Assembly: GCF_947172395.1 (NCBI RefSeq)
Contig: NC_069092.1
Location: 7,919,418 to 7,983,417, forward strand
Reading direction: 5' to 3'
From: Bicyclus anynana
Taxonomy: Eukaryota; Arthropoda; Insecta; Lepidoptera; Nymphalidae
DNA length: 64,000 nt
Position 1 is the first letter of the stretch, and the number at the start of each line of letters is the position of its first letter. A program made the position numbers and the translations under genes. Positions 22,201 through 34,852 of the stretch are shown here, one piece after another. The notes below the pieces were generated by a model. It was not told where the DNA came from, made no database searches, and saw nothing but the letters and a program-made list of their open reading frames with translations.

Positions 22201-25200
22201 AATTCCTATTTGCATTATGTATATGAAAATCTATTTTACTATCTATTTAAAGCTATCACTTACTCATTTAAGTATTTTAAATTATTATTATTAAGCAGCA
22301 ATGCATTGTTTGCTGAAAATATGTGCCTTTTATTAGTCTTTTCGTTAAGGGGACGTTGCGAATATTATCTTACACGTTCGTCGTATGTGCTGTGTTGCCA
22401 TTTAATTCAAATGTATTTATGTGTACGTGCGCATATGTATTTAGATTATAATTTTTCCAAATGGACATTACATAAAAGTACGAAATTACGTTTTACAAGC
22501 AAATGGAATATACCCCAAATTGCCTAATCTCTGAGGCCAGTAAAAAATTAAACTTTTGAAATATTTTGTCTTTGTCTTTAAACGGACATTGAAAATATAC
22601 TACTATACAGATTTTCCGGAAGTAACTTGCGCTATAATGAAATTCAAAAACCAAACATTTATATTGACACTTGTAAAGAGCAAATTTTTTAAAAAGTATA
22701 CCTCAATTTTTAAGTCTGACCTAGTAGATATCTCTGTAGGTTACGAAAAATGTGTGGACTTTATAAAATAATTCACCGGAATGGATATATAACAATTAAT
22801 GAGTACCAAACTTGTGAAACCCAATTTTTCTATTACGAATATATTTTCAATTTACATACATTTTACTTTAGTACTAGGTTTGGATTATTATAGATAGATA
22901 AGTTCTATATATAATATTAATTATCGCTCGATAAATCTTATCGAGTAAATAATGTTTTAAACTTGAAGGATGTCACGACCACAATTTTTTATGTTAAGTA
23001 TAGATATTCTATTTTCAAAAAAACCGTTTCGATTTTGTTATAGTACTAAGGTAAAGACGGGCGTTGGAAGTCATAAGTACTATATTTTTATTGGATTTCG
23101 TATATTTTTAAAAGAAATAAATGAAAATTAAAAAAGTATTTAAAACTATACTTATATATAGAGAAAGCATAATAATATTAACAGTGTCATGAAACTTGAA
23201 AATGTATCAGACCTAAGTAATTAATGTATATTAATAAAAGTATGTATATTAAGGAAAGTATGTATTTAAGTAGTTAGGTTTATATATTAATAACATTTAA
23301 AAATATTTTTGGTTTGACCAAAAATATCTTTATATTGTAGACATATATTTCATGTGCTATATTTTGATTCTAGTGCCTAATATGTATTTAGTTTCGATTT
23401 TCACTGTTTGTTAAAAATAAATGTTTAATTCAGCTTTTTTATGTAGCTTTTTATATTTATACTAGTCTATTATATATTCTTGAATATTAAAATGAATTTT
23501 GAATAAAAATAATAATAATTTAAGAATGTCAGTTGTACACAAAAATGTAGTAAATTTAAACCAAAACTCTGACTACCACCTATGTTATTTTTTAAGTACC
23601 TACAACTGTATTTTGATATATAAACAAGGTGGGTGATAAAGAAAGGAGTGACAACAAATTGGTGTGTTATTAAGGGAGTATGAGGCCATCTTGACATTTC
23701 ATCACATTTAATTTAAGTAGTTATTATTATTAAAATAAACTTTAACAAAATATTTCAAAATTATTTTTTTAATATAAATATCTATGTAGGTACATCCACA
23801 GTTGCCGAGAGTTAGTGTGTAATGGCTGGACTGATTTAAATACTGACGCCATTTTGGAAAAAAAAATATACGCGAAGAAATGTATTTAATATTAAAAAAG
23901 AATATTATATGGTAATGTGATTACTCTCAAGACGTCCCCTAAAGTTGTGAGAGACCAGCTTTTTATAACAAAGATTTTGTCCTCATCTAGAATCTGATCA
24001 CATCTGATTTTAGTTACAAGAACGGGAAATCTTCAAGAATCAATAACACTTTATGTGACGAAACTTTTCGCCCCTCATCATGTAAAATAATCGTGATTGT
24101 TGTTAGAAGCGAACCGGTGTTTATATCACAGATCATTAAAGTCCCAAGTCAACGTTATGCCTTGCTTGAAAGATTTACAGAATTTAAAAGTTAACCTAAG
24201 CATTTTAATTAGTTGTTTAGTCTGTGATAATTCCACGGGACTCTTAAATGTCATTTATTTTTTCTTAGGTAGATGTAAAAATGTAAAGTGAATTAACATT
24301 GTCCAGCCGGCCTTACTCAGGTTCTGACTGAGTTACATAATATACATAATATAGTGACTAAGGTGTGTTTGTCTATCGTAACTTTTGCTTTTGAGTCTTG
24401 GATTCCTATAATGTTTGTTTTATTAACAGTAAAAAACAATGTCAAAGATTTTATACTTTGTGATTTAATACCTTAAAAGCTTCCAAGCTATTACGTGCTT
24501 TGAACTTCGGTGTATCAAAAAAAGTTCATCTTAATGGTTTATGATATTGTATATTTGTGTCAATTTATAAAAACATTATTGAGTGTAGGATTGGTGTGAG
24601 TAATTTTTAAAATGTCTAATAAACCAACAACAAATGTTTTATTAAAAGACAATACAATTTTATTTTGATAGCAAGTAAAATGTAAATGCTATTTTTTTTT
24701 ATAAGTAACGCATTTTTCTTTTGAGTTTTGTCTCGCAATGTGCTAAACAGTCGGTTTCTATAATTATAATCGATCTTATTTGCAATTATTTTTTTTTTTT
24801 GGAAACAAAACTTTCGATAAATTATAGAAATCCGTACTAGTACAAAACGAAACTCCAAAATTTAAATGCATTTATATTAGTAAGTTAATGTTCGAAATAT
24901 TTGCTATTTTTAACATACAAATCTATTTCTAAAGTAATACTTAGAAAATGGCATCTAATAAAATTGTTGATTATAATTTGAAATGAATGTAATTGAGTTT
25001 AACTCTTGTACTATTTACTATGATGGCTGTTACTTTGTATAAATGGCTTTAAGGCGAAGTAGTAGTGTATATAAAAGTACATTAATTGAGGATTTCATGA
25101 TCATAATATTATGTACCATGCAGATCGAGTAACATGTGTAGGTATCTTCTTACACTCACATAGGTAATTACATTTTTAATAGACTTGATACTCATACTTA

Positions 25201-25335
25201 TTATATGCTTCTAGTTGATCGAACAAAAAAATAGGACGGGCTTAATATAAGGTGACATACACATTATACCCACTTACATATAACAATCGCCTAGACCTTA
25301 AGCATAAACTTCTCGTCTGTGAGTCAAAGAAAAGT
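19255..25335. other. Six-kb AT-rich gene-free stretch
   Basis: Fragments of a SINE tail occur at about 20830-20880 and 22050-22160. A moderately GC-richer non-repetitive patch lies at 20980-21260. The 111-codon open frame at 22192-22527 is Leu/Phe/Tyr-rich, as expected by chance in AT-rich DNA. No exon is supported. Confidence 0.4.
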
Positions 25336-25339
25336 TCCT

Positions 25340-25985
25340 ACGATGCATCACTCTGCTCTAATTTTAGACATGGGGTTATCATCGTTAGCGGATGCACGTT
25401 TTTGACATTGGCCTCTTGTGAGGACTACCAGACACCATGTTGAGTCACATGGATACAAGCTCTCCGAAACCCGTTCCATATCAATGCCTAGTAGGAGGAC
25501 CCACACTTCGTTTTTAGTGCGGCGTCGCCACACTTGCACTTTCAAACTCCAACGCACTTCAGTTCTTCGAACTATGTGTCCCGGGGCAGGGTGGCCACTG
25601 AATCATTACTAGCACGGGATTAACTACATGACATGATATCGCCTCAGCGAAAATTGCAATCCGCCCAGGGGCAGTGAACAAGCAAACTCGACTCATAAGA
25701 CAAGATGCCTCAGCCCCGAAAGGGGCTGGAAAAATCCACCGGGGGTACAAGTTCCCTCGAATCTTACTCGAGCAAGGAGGCTAAGCCACGAGGCCCGTAC
25801 CCCACCCGGAGTACCCCACTGCGATGCCCTGCCCAATGTGGCTTCAGCTTTATGACTCATTGAGGTTGGTATCTTTTTAAATCTTCTGCGAATCTTTTCA
25901 TCTCTCATTTGAACATCCAGATAGACTCTGAGCATAGCTCCATAGCCCTCTGAGTTACTCTGACCTTCTTGTGAGGCCTCATGAA
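25340..25985 (-). mobile_element. GC-rich repeat segment, possibly the 5' part of a non-LTR element
   Basis: The base composition changes sharply to GC-rich. The - strand reads open through 'MRDEKIRRRFKK' and 'LGRASQWGTPGG' (from 25693). A short hairpin, cagccccgaaaggggctg, lies at about 25711-25728. The text resembles lepidopteran retroelement leaders that I have seen, but I cannot name it. It joins a transposase-like fragment at about 25990. Confidence 0.4.
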
Positions 25986-25989
25986 TCTG

Positions 25990-26142
25990 TAAACTATTTA
26001 TCTTATCCTTTTTCATCCTTAGTCCTTTTAAAAATAATATCAATGGTGGTATTTTTCCGCTGACTGCTGACATAAAGTGTAAGCTAACAGTTTCTTTGAT
26101 ATTTACCATACCGGTAGACTTTGAGCCGCAAATCAGCGGCAA
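25990..26142 (-). pseudogene. Relic of a CENP-B/pogo-type DDE transposase
   Basis: The - strand reads GMVNIKETVSLHFMSAVSGK followed by IPPLILFLKGLRMKK. The pattern 'SA-G--(I/V)PP--(I)F-(K)' is the strand before the second catalytic Asp in Tigger/pogo/jerky-type transposases. Only about 45 residues are recognisable. The frame then continues into unrelated sequence, so this is a broken, chimeric relic. Confidence 0.45.
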
Positions 26143-26571
26143 ATTTTTGCGGTGCTCTATCGAGTGAGCTTACTGAAGCAGATCGTAATTTCGTTGCATA
26201 TCAACCGCTAGCTGTGTAAGTCGGCAACCGTTTAGCCACTAACTGCATAAAGTACGCACAGTCTAAACTCTGAAGTATTGAGCATAAACTGATTTTTTAT
26301 TATTATTAAATTCCTGAAATGTATATCGATTTGTGCCTCTATTCCGTGCGTCTGATTTTAAAGCGTAGTAGTTAATAGGTAAGTTTATCAATTATTTCTG
26401 CTCACGAGTATGTCAGTCTTTTATACGAGTATTTTATTCAATGTTATGAAGATGTATAGTGTCATTTATCACGCTCACAAATTATAGCCAAGAAAGTCTG
26501 TTTTTAATCTAACGACCTATGTGTGTTTCGAGCTGACTTTTGTTAACCGATCTGCTGGACTATCCACTAAC
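26143..26571. other. Gene-free stretch
   Basis: Nothing recognised. Confidence 0.3.
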
Positions 26572-26700
26572 TCAGTGGCTTTGAAAAATGAAGGCTATCG
26601 AGCTAATCTGATGTTTACTTATGTGTGCTTCAAATTACTTTTGTAATTTGAAGCACACATTGAATAAGTCGAGTGGGTTTTACCTTTTTTAAAGCCACAG
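26572..26700. mobile_element. Hairpin MITE with perfect central stem
   Basis: TGTGTGCTTCAAATTAC (26622-26638), loop TTTT, and its exact complement (26643-26659) form the core. The ends CAGTGGCTTTGAAAAATG and the complement of TTTTTTAAAGCCACAG extend the inverted repeat to about 129 bp. Confidence 0.75.
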
Positions 26701-28579
26701 ATTTAGTCATTGTATTCTCACAAAATGCATAATTTACTCGTATTCAAATTTTCGTAAGCGCTATGAGTGTTTAGTAAATAAGAATAACTTGAACGTGGAG
26801 TACAAAGTTTGCTTTTGTGCTCTTATTTTTGTATGTACTTAGGATATGATTATACGTTTATATACTCATATAATAAGTTAATATTTTGAATATTAATGTA
26901 TAGTCAGAGTAAAAATAGATAAATCGTAGGCCGGTGGAAAACAGAGGAACCAATTTCTTTTACTAATATACTAAGCACAGTCTGCCAGAAACCATAATGT
27001 CGCCAGTAATTCAAGTTTTTATATTTCTGGTTTGGCAACACAGTAGAAGGTGTATTGTAACATTTACCTACTCGTACGTCGCCATAGGACTTATTCGAAA
27101 AATTACCTAATCTTATAAAAAAAGTACTGTCCCTCGAATACGGGAAAAATCTTTATCACCGAGAGATTCTTACTAGATTTGTTCTTGTAGGTATATGTCG
27201 CATTGTCGCTGGCTACAACACAAAAATATATTACTGAACCAATGCCCATATATGTTCTTATAATTATATTTACATTTTACAAGTTATATTATAAAGTTTG
27301 TTTCACTGGATCGGACGCTAAGCATGTTGTAATTATATATAGTACAAGTGTGCAAAGTTGGTAATTAAGGTCGACATGGAAACTATGCCAGACTGTGAAG
27401 GTTTGAACAACGTCGAGAATTTCATTAATTTTATCAATGCACACGCGGTATGATACCATGTTTTCTATGTATTTGCAAGAAAACAAACGCCAAATAGATA
27501 TTAAACTACCTTAACTTCCAAGTCTTGTAAGATGTAGGTACTTCATACCACGATCTTTTATAATTGTCCATACGGAAATATTTTTCATCAATGATAAGTG
27601 CATAAATTCGTCAAGACAATATTTTTAAAGTTTCGATAACAGTGACGTCACTACTTGCAAATATATCGAAACTATTATGTACCAAGTCTCATGTTTGATG
27701 AACGTTTATTATTATTAAGGAAAATAAATAAGTACACATTACAATATTATATATAGTTTTGTTATTTATAGAAAGTTGTTTTTTTACCCATCCCCGTCAT
27801 ATTTCACGGCAATTATAAATTCACACGCCCATTAACTACGGGTACTGTTAAGTTTTATAGTTAAGAAAATAATAATTTCACAGTTGATTTATTCAAATGC
27901 TAGTTACCTATTGACATAGTAGCCATGTGGTACTAAGTTGTAGCACGAGTATGCAGTATGCATTGGTAAGTCAATTGCCACTACACGCATAACCAGTGAG
28001 TTGTTCACTTGTAGAATGTCTCAAGTATTATTATTTTCTTTTATTCGTTTATTAGGTCACACTGACAACTCTGCTCTCAGAGATCTATCGAAGGCACTTA
28101 AAATAATATTTATTGGTTAAAATACCATCCAAAATTTTAATAAGCTTGATACCCATCGATTCTATACCTCGCAATGGAATCTGATTCGCAATTGAAAATA
28201 GTAAATTCTTCGCAGCTTGCTGATTAAATAACTATCGGCTTGATTACTTTGCTTTATTTCTTACTAGGTAGGAAAGTAGCTGCATAACTAAAACATGTTA
28301 GTAAGACTAAGCTGAGAAAAAAATAAAAGCACGCACTTTGAAAGCGTTTCGTTACGCTGTTCCGGCGATTAGCAGGTGCCGCGTTTTAAAAGTCAGATCA
28401 GCGCCTACGATATGCAAATATTGTCATGCTTTTTCTTCCACGGAGCGAATAACAAATTATGCATTTTGATATTTTATAAAAAGCTCGCATCCTTTTGTGA
28501 ATTCTGATATTTGATATCTACATATTTCGCTGGTAATAAATTTGAAAAGAATTTGTATGAATCATCTTTTACTCCGAGT
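26701..28579. other. AT-rich gene-free stretch
   Basis: Includes a perfect CRE-like TGACGTCA at 27643-27650 inside a small inverted repeat (agtttcgata / tatcgaaact). No coding exon is supported. Confidence 0.3.
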
Positions 28580-28760
28580 GGAGTATCGTCGATCATGCAA
28601 ATCCGCTGCGACGGGCCGGTGCGGGTCGATGTCACCGCGCGCGGCGAGCTTTAATGCGTTCTCTGAGGGCGCGCGACCGCCGCCGCCGCCCGGGCGCTAC
28701 GCGTGCGGACCCTAATGGCCGCTCGCTTATTACGCTCCCCGTACCCAATTAGTCCAACCA
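28580..28760. promoter_or_regulatory. GC-rich, CpG-dense island of unknown role
   Basis: About 180 bp with dense CG dinucleotides, including 'gaccgccgccgccgcccggg' and 'caccgcgcgcggcgagc', set in AT-rich DNA. It does not match any repeat in the window and carries no good open frame with splice sites. It could be a promoter, enhancer or first non-coding exon. The call is inference from composition. Confidence 0.35.
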
Positions 28761-29094
28761 GCCGAGATTGTAGTAGTAAAACCACATCGGACAGAAACGA
28801 CCACCTTGTCAGTCGAACCTACGATCCATTTCAATTACGAAAAGACGTTGCACTCGGAATAATTGTGCACTAACTTTTTGTGAGCACTTCGTCTGCTGCT
28901 ATTACGAAGCTCATGTTTCCATTCGATTGTTCTAGCCTCTGATACCGAACTGCGAAGTGCGGTCGGTTGCGATCTGCATCGTCATGATTCCTCACTGTTG
29001 ATTCATCTCGGCAATATTCATTAATTTATTTCACTCAGATAGCATCTTGACGGATGCGGGTACATATTACAGGTGGTATGTTTTATGTTTTCCT

Positions 29095-29540
29095 CTAATG
29101 GACGAACCGATATCTGATCGCGCGAGCGGACCGTACGGCGCGGGGCGAGCGTCTATCAATAGACCGAAACCGATATGCAAAACGAAAATAACAGTATTGG
29201 CACGTAGTTATTAGTTTTTTTGGCTTGACAAAAAAGTGCGGCGGACTTATTACTACGAGCAAATTGGACGTGGGTTGTAATTGCGGCGTGCGATATTTAA
29301 GCTGCCACGGGGGCCGCGGCACGCTTAATTGACAGGTGTAAAGGGAGACGAGCGGCGAGTGAAAGCCGCTCCGCAAACACTGGTCTGTAAGACGCGCGAG
29401 AGGACTCTTGACCGCGACACGGTCAATATAAGTATGAACGGGAACCGCACGGACCGACCACAACCTACATCAACTACAATGCAGGCCCGGCGCAAATGGA
29501 AAAATACCTGCATAAGTGAACGGAAACAATAACAATACTA
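29095..29540. promoter_or_regulatory. Second GC-enriched non-repetitive block
   Basis: Contains 'gaccgtacggcgcggggcg', 'gggggccgcggcacgcttaatt' type text and homeodomain-like TTAATT cores. Open frames on both strands (60-120 codons) show no motif and overlap each other, as expected for GC-rich non-coding DNA. It may form one regulatory unit with the island at 28580. Confidence 0.3.
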
Positions 29541-30420
29541 CGTGCGAGGACGCGGCAGATGTAAATCCGTTACTTACCTGCCGATCTGAGCTACTGTGCC
29601 AGATATATTTACGAGAAAGTCACGTTGCATCGGTCACTTCATGATCATCTGTTAGATTTGATTCTTTTTTGTAGGCTGCACGCGTTCATTTGCACTCAAC
29701 ACACGATTACACTTACTACTACTACTCACTAATACCTTAGTTTGTTGCACTAGGGCTGTAAATTATAATAATCTCTAAAATCTACAAAAACGGACAGCAT
29801 CTTCAGGAGGCCTCAAGAAAAATGCAAGGTAACATTAAATTGGAAGGTACTTTAGATTCTATGTTAATGATAAACATATATATATGTATTAATAAATGAC
29901 ATATACATCAATTACTAGCGACCCGCCCCGGTTTTGCACGATGTAGATACTATCATGGGGCAGTGTGGAGTGACTAATAATATTATGATTAATCTACAGT
30001 ACAGGATAATTTTTAGGTACATCCCGCGCTCGACGCCCGCTGACAACCGGGACGAAACGTATTGCAAGCTATCCGGTGTGCCACCGCTTTTTAAATAAGT
30101 ATCTGATATAATTTTGTACTATATATAAGTACACATATACCTTCTGTACATATAAACTTTGCTGTTTAAGAACTCTATCTTTTGTTGAAAACTGCATTAA
30201 AATCTGTTGAATAATTTATAAGATATAAGCGAATGTCCAGCGGAAGCTAAGCTAAGCTTCATTTTATACTATGTAATGTAATGATAATGATGTTTTGTAC
30301 ATTGGTATTCAATCCATATATGCAATGCCTACTACTACTAGGTACTACTGTCTACTCTATATTTCCGTGACCAGTATTAAATAAAGATAAACTATACTAC
30401 TTAGTATATACATGATACGT
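29541..30420. other. Gene-free stretch
   Basis: Nothing recognised beyond short TA runs near 29877-29884. Confidence 0.3.
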
Positions 30421-30696
30421 GATAGCCCAGGATATGACCTTTGCCTCCGATTCCGGAGGGTGAGGGTTCGAATCTATTCCGAGGCACCTCCTACTTTGTA
30501 GTTTTTAGTTTGTGCATTTTAAGAAATAAATATCACGTGTCTCAAATTGTGAAGGAAAAACATCGTGAGAAACCTGCATACCTGAGAATTTTCTTAATTC
30601 TCTGCGTGGCGTGCGTGGCGTGGTGGACTATTGGACCCCTCTCATTCTGAGGGGAGACTCGAACTCAGCAGTGAGCCGAAAATGGGTTGATAACGA
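30421..30696 (+). repeat. tRNA-headed SINE, family S, copy 1
   Basis: Head 'gatagcccaggatatgacc' (A-box region), B-box 'gagggttcgaatctattcc', body 'atatcacgtgtctcaaattg' and 'aaaacatcgtgagaaacctg', tail 'cagtgagccgaaaatgggtt'. Copies: 41071-41296 (reverse), 50070-50311, 51196-51412 (reverse), and a tail-only piece at about 60395-60455. Confidence 0.85.
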
Positions 30697-32439
30697 ATAC
30701 TACTTAGTACCTACGAGTACCTATACTTACCTACTCGTAAGTATCTGTTCTCTGAAAACCCCACTTACTCAGCAGTAAACAACTGAACTTACAAGTTATT
30801 ATAGAACATCTGAAAATAACATTCAAAAAAGCAAGAAATTACGAATAATAGGATAACTACTTTGTGCTTGTACCCTGCGTCTCGAGATAGTAGGCAGCTA
30901 AAACCTTATGGTAATGTAATTGTATAATCTGTGGTACGTTCTATTTTTGTTTTGCCTACTACGCCTTTGATTTAATGTAGGAAATTCTTGTTTATTTCTA
31001 TTTTTACCATATAACCAATTATGACACATACTTGTGAACTTAAATTAGTTAATTAGTCGTTAGATTGTATTGTATATTGATAGAAGTGTCATCAATATCA
31101 GTTCATCCAATCTGGATTTACCAACTTTTATAAGCATATAACTAATCTGACTTTTTATACTTATAACATATATACCTATAGCCACAGTATACATACCTAT
31201 AGCTCAGGATCTGTGGAATTTTTACAATTGATTAATATCAAATTAATTTTCCGTGAGTAACTTCATCTAGATGAGACGCTCAACTTTTTTATTTACTAAT
31301 GATCTTGATTCTGGTAACTAACTGGATTACCAGGTAAGAAAAACTTCTGAGCATCGGAACGAGATAAATAGTAATCAATAATTGTAAAAATGTTCCACGG
31401 ATCCTGGACTATAACTGTTGTACAAAAATATTTAAATAACAGACAAATAGAACAACCAATCTCCCTTGTAAGAGAGGATATATGGAGTAGGATGTAGGAT
31501 GTAGGTATGTACATAGGCTAACCACTGGACCGTAGACACAATAATTTGACTAACGTAATCAACAATTTTTTTTAAACTTAGAAATACTAATACGTTCGTA
31601 CTACCCTATTAACAGTGCAATAGATTTAATAAATAACCACATAAGGTGTGCCAAATTTATGGGCACAGACTGCATGCTACAATGTGATGTGAACATCTAT
31701 CGCCTTATAGGGCAGTAGATACGTGTATTTGCTAACTTTAATATACTGTAGGCGACGCAAATTAATAAAAGCTTTCGAGACTATTACGAGGGTCCCACGT
31801 AATTAGAGAGCAGGTTCCCAGGGGACCGATTAAGACTCCGTGGGCAGTGCCCTAAGCAATGTTTTATAGCATAGACTGGGCAAGGATATGTATTCTTTGC
31901 TCTAGAATGCGAAGGCGGCCCGAAGCGTATGACTTAACCGGCAATTAGTGTAATATTTTTAACGAAGTTATTAACTGTATTTTTAGTCACTATATAACTC
32001 GGGGCGGACTGCCTAATTAGAATGTCGTACAATGAATTCTTTGGAGTAACCCATAACGGTTCATTTGTTACGATGTATTTGTGAATATACCTATTCATTT
32101 TATTTTAAAAGCTTTAGAAATTACACTAAACTCCAATAAGATCATTGCATTATTAGTATTACCGTACCCTCTCTAGATAAACTCTTTATGTAAAACCCAT
32201 TTTTGATTCTTTTGAAATACTTACTTAGTAGGTATATTTTATCAAACTTGAACTTTTTATTTTACTTCGTATCTTGAATGAGAATTTAATTAAACGAGTA
32301 AGTATAAGAAAAATCTTCAGTTTGTACAAATATTTACCGGTTGGTTTTGTTTTATAATATTAAGTGTTCGTTAGTGTCATAACAGGCAGCTGTGTGCGCG
32401 TTGAAATCTAAAATTTAATATTTGAGTATCCTACTCTAT
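30697..32439. other. Gene-free stretch
   Basis: The segment 31640-31960 is non-repetitive and less AT-rich, a weak candidate for conserved non-coding DNA. No exon is supported. Confidence 0.3.
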
Positions 32440-32610
32440 ACTCATAATAAAAAGACGTAAAGTTTGTGGTATTGTAGGGGATAATCTCTGGATCTACTGA
32501 GCCGATTTTGAAAATTATTTTACCTCTAATGGGCTATATTTTATTTAACTACTAACGGGAACTAAAATATAAAACGGTACTACGGTTCCCATATAAATAT
32601 AAAATGAAAA
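32440..32610 (+). repeat. Diverged short repeat related to family D
   Basis: Has 'aaagacgtaaagtttgtgg', 'tgagccgattttgaaaatt' and 'ggttcccatataaatataaa', the order of the lepidopteran short-element layout, but with low similarity to the other copies. Confidence 0.4.
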
Positions 32611-33414
32611 AATATAATAGTTTTGTCTACATCTAACTATACTTTTTAAGTATTGTTAAAAAAAAAATAAGTGTAACTCTATATATATTAAAAGAAAAAT
32701 ATTTGTAATATTCTAAGTCATCTTCTCTATGAGCCTTCGTGTAACATACCATTGGGTTCTGTAGCGTAGAACTCAACGTTGTGAACTAAAAATTGCCTTA
32801 ATTGAAATTATTTTTTCAGTTAATTCAGTTAGACCCAAATATATCAAGTTGTTAAGGTTTATAAATGCATTATTTAATCATTTATTTTTATAGCTATTTA
32901 TAATTTTCCTATAACCAATATTAAAAATTGGAACGTATCTGAACAGTCTGTTGCTTATTTAAATACAGATACAATTATCTAACAACAAATTATTACCCTT
33001 TCTACAAATAAAAGTCTTGCAATTAAATCAATCAAGCTTATCGCATAAATTGACACCTTGCTGTTTTAATTAGTAGAGAAAAAGAGATAAACATGCAAAT
33101 CAGGAATGAAGTTCACATGGACTGGACTTGGAACTTTGATAGGATCTAAATGCATGAAATAAATTAAAACGTCTGTGAATCAGATCTAACTTACATTTAA
33201 TTAGTGTTAGGGTTTTCATTGAAGTGGTTAAATATCCTTTATTTTAATGATTCTAATATAGAACTTTACGATGTCATTTAATTTTACATTCCTTTTCGTG
33301 CCTACGTCCCTTTTATTTGATATCCGTCTCCAAGTCTCATGGGGTATAAAAACTGTTTAAAATTGTAAGATAAATAAGGATATATAAAATTTAACACGTT
33401 ATAAGCTTTTTTTT
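32611..33414. other. AT-rich gene-free stretch
   Basis: Nothing recognised. Confidence 0.3.
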
Positions 33415-33622
33415 TATTCTTTACAAGTTAGCCCTTGACTACAATCTCACCTGGTGGAAAGTGATGACGTAATCTAAGATGGAAGCGGACTAACTTGTTA
33501 GGAGGAGGATGAAAATCCACACTCCTTTCGGTTTCTACACGACATCGTACCGGAACGCTAAATCGCTTGGCGGTACGTCTTTGTCGGTAGGGTGGTAACT
33601 AGCCACGGCCGAAGCCTCCCAC
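33415..33622 (+). repeat. Interspersed repeat family A, copy 4
   Basis: Well-preserved copy: 'ctttacaagttagcccttga', 'cacgacatcgtaccggaacg', 'ggtagggtggtaactagcca'. It lies about 60 bp before the Gypsy element's target duplication. Confidence 0.8.
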
Positions 33623-33687
33623 CAGCTTCTTTAGAAGTTCTAATTTGCTAATATGTTCTGTGTGCACGTTTATTACAAATTTAGGGG

Positions 33688-33869
33688 TGTGATGACCATA
33701 GATTAAACGATAAAGTCGTGATGACACGGCGCGAGGCAGGGGGCGCGGAGAGGGGGGAACGAGGAGGCATTGGCAGCCGAGCGGACGTGCACGCACGAGT
33801 TTGTCAAATAAATTATTTTGTGTTTGGATTTTAGCCTTACCTTATCCTGGTGACAAGTAGGACGTCACA
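33688..33869 (+). repeat. 5' LTR
   Basis: Starts TGTGATGACCATAG and ends GGACGTCACA. It has a strongly GC-rich middle (33725-33790) and a T-rich 3' part. It supplies the promoter and transcript start of the element. Sequence equals 38817-38998 by eye. Confidence 0.95.
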
Positions 33870-33871
33870 AC

Positions 33872-33889
33872 TGGCGACGAGTCCTAAAG
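33872..33889 (+). other. Primer binding site
   Basis: TGGCGACGAG begins two bases after the LTR, the usual place for the complement of a tRNA 3' end (TGG = complement of CCA). The tRNA species cannot be assigned from memory. Confidence 0.6.
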
Positions 33890-34564
33890 GGTAAGCGCTA
33901 GAAATAAATGTGGAAAAGATCATCGAATAAAATAAAATACTATGTAAGTACCCAACGAAAAAAAACCGGCGCCATTAGGTACAGGTTGCAACTTGCATGA
34001 GCAAATTCCGTTTCAATAACGTGTATTCTAGTTGATAAAATGTAAATAAAATAATAAATCATTAATCCTAACAAAAAAACATTCCAATTTAGTAAATACG
34101 TTAAATAAATGAATAAGCGTATTGAAAAAATTTATGAATATTTTTTCTTTTCTTTATTTTTTTTAATTTCGAATGTCAATTCGAAAAGGCAAAGGTATCA
34201 CACCGTACAGTACAATTTTTAAAATCAGTATGAGTGATTCTTTGTAAATTGAATTGTTACCACGATTAGAGTCGTTTGGAAATAGCAATAATAATAATAA
34301 AATAAAGTAAATTAAATGAACAAATTTAGGGTACAAGTTGTTAAAATTAGATTTATTTAGATATAGAAGAATTGTGACTGTTGTAAATATTTGATCAAAA
34401 GTTGTTGTTTTATAGCCGGTCAGAGAGAAGAAATACAACATAAATTTGAAATTATTTTGGGTACTTACGTAACTGTTTTGTTTAATATGGATGTCAAGGC
34501 AAACATTTCGCACTCTAAAATTAAGCCTTTTAACGAGTGTTACAACAATCCACATGTATGTTGC

Positions 34565-34595
34565 AGTAGTAAATTGACATTGTCAATTGGTACTT

Positions 34596-34626
<31 letters not shown>

Positions 34627-34819
34627 CAGTAGCAAACTGGATAATCCAGTTGGTGCTAGCAAAAACATACGATTTATAATATACGTATAAGTAGTAAACT
34701 GACAAGGACGTCAGTTGGTACTAAGAAAAAAAAAAAAAAAAAAAAACAGTAGCAAACTGGATAATCCAGTTGGTGCTAGCAAAACAGTAGTAAACTGACA
34801 AGGACGTCGGTTGGTACTA
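34565..34819 (+). repeat. Five stem-loop-like repeats in the Gypsy leader
   Basis: Units at 34565-34595, 34628-34660, 34690-34722, 34747-34780 and 34785-34819. Each has the form AGTAG(C/T)AAACTG ... CAGTTGGT(A/G)CTA, so its two halves can pair around a short loop. Two sub-types alternate (loop GATAATC, or ACAAGGACGT and a variant), separated by poly-A runs. They end about 30 bp before the gag ATG. A packaging, dimerisation or translation role is inference. Confidence 0.8.
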
Positions 34820-34852
34820 ACAACGAAATTATTTTGCTACAGGTCACAAACA

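Noticed and set aside
22192..22527. 111-codon open frame
   Set aside because: Phe/Tyr/Leu-rich composition typical of chance translation in AT-rich DNA, with no motif.
29095..29463. 122-codon open frame on - strand
   Set aside because: Arg/Pro-rich as expected in GC-rich non-coding DNA, overlapped by other frames, with no motif.
30421..30500. tRNA gene
   Set aside because: A- and B-box-like motifs are present, but no cloverleaf was found and the same unit recurs with a SINE body.
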